Shown here one piece after another: positions 16,151-17,504 of a DNA stretch of 17,504 nucleotides. A program made the position numbers and the translations under genes. A model generated the notes under the pieces. It searched no databases, was not told the DNA's origin, and worked only from the letters and a program-made list of their open reading frames with translations. Within the stretch, counting starts at the first letter, position 1; every line of letters begins with the position of its first letter. Source of the stretch: Bacteroidota bacterium (lineage in GTDB: Bacteria; Bacteroidota; Bacteroidia; CAMBQF01); assembly GCA_027483285.1 (NCBI GenBank), contig JAIXUZ010000362.1, forward strand, positions 1-17,504. Reading direction: 5' to 3'.

Positions 16151-16158
16151 CAAACCTA
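16151..16158 (-). promoter_or_regulatory. -7 element of fabH
   Basis: The minus strand reads TAGGTTTG, an exact TAnnTTTG, giving a leader of roughly 8-10 bases before the fabH ATG. No clear -33 TTG is seen. Confidence 0.45.
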
Positions 16159-16685
16159 CTAAAAAATACTAAAAGTCAGTTTTGGGTTTCTATATACCTA
16201 CCATTTAAGGAAAATATCATACTATAGAAAACAAAAAAACGTACTGTGTCACTTATAGATTTGTAAAAGGAAACAGATAAAACTATTGAGAAATAGGACT
16301 TTTATTGAACATAAGCTCCGATAAAGCAGAGCTGGCCCCTACAGGTGTTATTAGCCTATATCTATAATATGCATTTAGTTTAACATAACAATAGAGTATT
16401 AACAAGGAAGCCTGTGGACACTATGATTAGCATGACAAAAACTAAAAGATAAGAAATAAAAATTCCTAATGCTACAAAAGCTACACAAAAAACCCGGGCT
16501 TTTCATTAACTATATTTTAAAACACCAATTATACGCAATACATGCCAACTATCGATATTAAACTACCAACCATAGAATAAAACGAAACAAAAAATAAGGC
16601 AGTCGTATCTTCACCAAAGCAAAGAACATATAAAGTAGGATACTATTATATTACTTGAATTATAAATCTCCAAACAAGTGAAATT
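16159..16685. other. AT-rich gap between fabH and the third ECF sigma gene
   Basis: No plausible protein gene and no tRNA-like fold were found on either strand. The most GC-rich part, around 16308-16362, holds a small inverted repeat AGCTC...GAGCT and could be a leader or small RNA, but nothing identifies it. No consensus promoter for the downstream sigma gene is evident. Confidence 0.4.
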
Positions 16686-17192
16686 ATGTCAACTATAGAT
16701 TTTAACACCCGGATAATAAGCCACTCTAAACAGCTAAAATACTTTGCTTATAAGTTAACTGCTGATTATGAAGAAGCCCAAGACCTTTTACAGGAAACTT
16801 TATTAAAAGCAATAAAATACAGCCACAAATTTGCTCAAGAAACAAATTTAAAGGCTTGGTTGTATACCATAATGAAAAACCTTTTTATTAATGATTATCG
16901 TAAAGCTATTAAAACCCGCGCTGTAATAGACCATGGCAAAGACCTTAACTATGTGCATGTTGCTCAAGGTGCAGGCCCAAGGGTTCCGGAATCGCACATG
17001 AACGAACTTGAAATACGCAGTGCCATAAACGGCCTTGATGCCGAATACCAGGTGCCATTTGAAATGTATGTAGATGGCTACAAATACAAAGAAATTGCAG
17101 AACACCTTGATTTGCCAATAGGCACTATTAAAAGCCGCATTTTTTTAGCCCGCAAAGAACTAATGGTAAAGCTGCAAGACTTTAAACGCTAA
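16686..17192 (+). CDS. ECF sigma-70 factor, paralogue B
   Basis: This 168-residue sigma factor has region 2 (LKYFAYKLTADYEEAQDLLQETLLKAI ... NLKAWLYTIMKNLFINDYRK) and region 4 (PFEMYVDGYKYKEIAEHLDLP then IGTIKSRIFLARKELM). It aligns without gaps to the sigma factor at 8443-8943; by hand count about 106 of 166 positions are identical. The stretch around the region-4 helix-turn-helix and TNLKAWLYTIMKN is nearly invariant. The start ATG is the only one giving full region 2. No anti-sigma gene adjoins it within the window, and it is followed by a terminator. The nearly identical region-4 helix suggests the two factors read similar -35 sequences. Confidence 0.93.
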   Translation: MSTIDFNTRIISHSKQLKYFAYKLTADYEEAQDLLQETLLKAIKYSHKFAQETNLKAWLYTIMKNLFINDYRKAIKTRAVIDHGKDLNYVHVAQGAGPRVPESHMNELEIRSAINGLDAEYQVPFEMYVDGYKYKEIAEHLDLPIGTIKSRIFLARKELMVKLQDFKR

Positions 17193-17218
17193 GAAGCTTA
17201 ACTTAACCCTCTATTAGT

Positions 17219-17250
17219 AAAAATCCCCGGCTGCACAGTTGGGGATTTTT
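17219..17250 (+). terminator. intrinsic terminator after ECF sigma paralogue B
   Basis: A 10-base stem AAAAATCCCC / GGGGATTTTT with a 12-base loop sits 26 bases past the stop and ends in a T-run. Confidence 0.85.
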
Positions 17251-17314
17251 GTTAACCACGATCTAATGGAAAATTGACAAAAAGATTTAGGTTGAAATAG
17301 GTTATCAAAATAAC

Positions 17315-17337
17315 AATCCCCACCATGGGCGGGGATT
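17315..17337 (-). terminator. hairpin downstream of the lpd gene
   Basis: Arms AATCCCC and GGGGATT flank ACCATGGGC, which can extend the stem after one mismatch. It lies 55 bases past the lpd stop on the minus strand. The following bases (GTTATTTTG) are only moderately T-rich, so it is a weak terminator call. Confidence 0.45.
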
Positions 17338-17357
17338 AGGTAATAATTATTATCGTT

Positions 17358-17384
17358 GGAGATTCCGCATCAAGTGCGGGATGA
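17358..17384. repeat. dispersed palindromic repeat, copy 2 (REP-like)
   Basis: This 27-base stretch matches the one at 4618-4644 except for one base (TTCCGCA for TCCCGCA in the left arm), leaving one mismatch in the hairpin. It sits 8 bases past the stop of the lpd gene. Both copies are intergenic. Confidence 0.75.
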
Positions 17385-17391
17385 ATTTGGA

Positions 17392-17504
17392 TTACATATG
17401 CAACGGCCTGTTATCAGTAGCGGCTAAGCAGGCTTCTTTCATCCCCTCGGTAAAGGTTGGGTGGGCATGGCTTGCACGGGCAATATCTTCTGCCGATGCG
17501 CGGA
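17392..17504 (-). CDS. lpdA: dihydrolipoyl dehydrogenase, C-terminal fragment
   Basis: Only the last 36 residues are inside the window; the gene runs off the right edge. The peptide contains SAEDIARASHAHPTFTEGMK, with the His-x-His-Pro-Thr-x-x-Glu block that carries the catalytic His-Glu pair of the lipoamide dehydrogenase dimer interface. It ends LAATDNRPLHM, matching the family's usual C-terminus. The enzyme is the FAD-linked E3 subunit of the 2-oxoacid dehydrogenase complexes. Which complex it serves cannot be told from this piece. Confidence 0.88.
   Translation of the reverse strand, partial: RASAEDIARASHAHPTFTEGMKEACLAATDNRPLHM

Overview
The window looks like chromosomal DNA of a member of the phylum Bacteroidota. 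Three things point there: C-terminal type IX secretion (Por) sorting domains on two secreted proteins, good matches to the Bacteroidota promoter (TTG/TTTG, then TAnnTTTG, usually without a clear Shine-Dalgarno), and gene families typical of the phylum (TPR-bearing anti-sigma-like proteins, DUF3606, M43 cytophagalysin-type proteases). Base composition is AT-rich throughout, with no obvious foreign island, integrase, transposase, tRNA or CRISPR array.

Layout. The left end holds the 3' part of guaA (GMP synthase), then a secreted alpha/beta-hydrolase with a T9SS tail, a small convergent DUF3606 protein, and a beta-CASP metallo-beta-lactamase-fold nuclease. A 400-base repeat-rich gap with a strong-looking promoter leads to a DUF255/YyaL-type thioredoxin-fold protein read from a TTG start. 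This converges (8-base overlap) on an exported protein made of three copies of a roughly 105-residue domain I do not recognise.

The central block (8.4-12.8 kb) is regulatory. On the minus strand a MerR-type regulator with a cobalamin-binding C-terminus lies upstream of an ECF sigma factor gene. Divergently, a second ECF sigma factor, a membrane-anchored anti-sigma-like TPR protein and a transglutaminase-fold protein form a likely operon. The MerR protein keeps the Trp/Glu-His/His residues that mark CarH/LitR photoreceptors. A 14-base perfect palindrome abuts the predicted -7 box of the downstream sigma gene, and a related half-site lies in front of the merR gene. The simplest reading is a B12- (possibly light-) sensing switch controlling an ECF sigma factor. 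This is the most interesting part of the window.

The right part holds a large secreted M43 metalloprotease with PKD and T9SS domains, fabH (ketoacyl-ACP synthase III), a 549-base gap, a third ECF sigma factor that is a close paralogue of the first, and at the edge the C-terminus of dihydrolipoyl dehydrogenase. A palindromic repeat found in the 4.6 kb gap recurs just downstream of that last gene. All identifications come from reading motifs; no database search was run.
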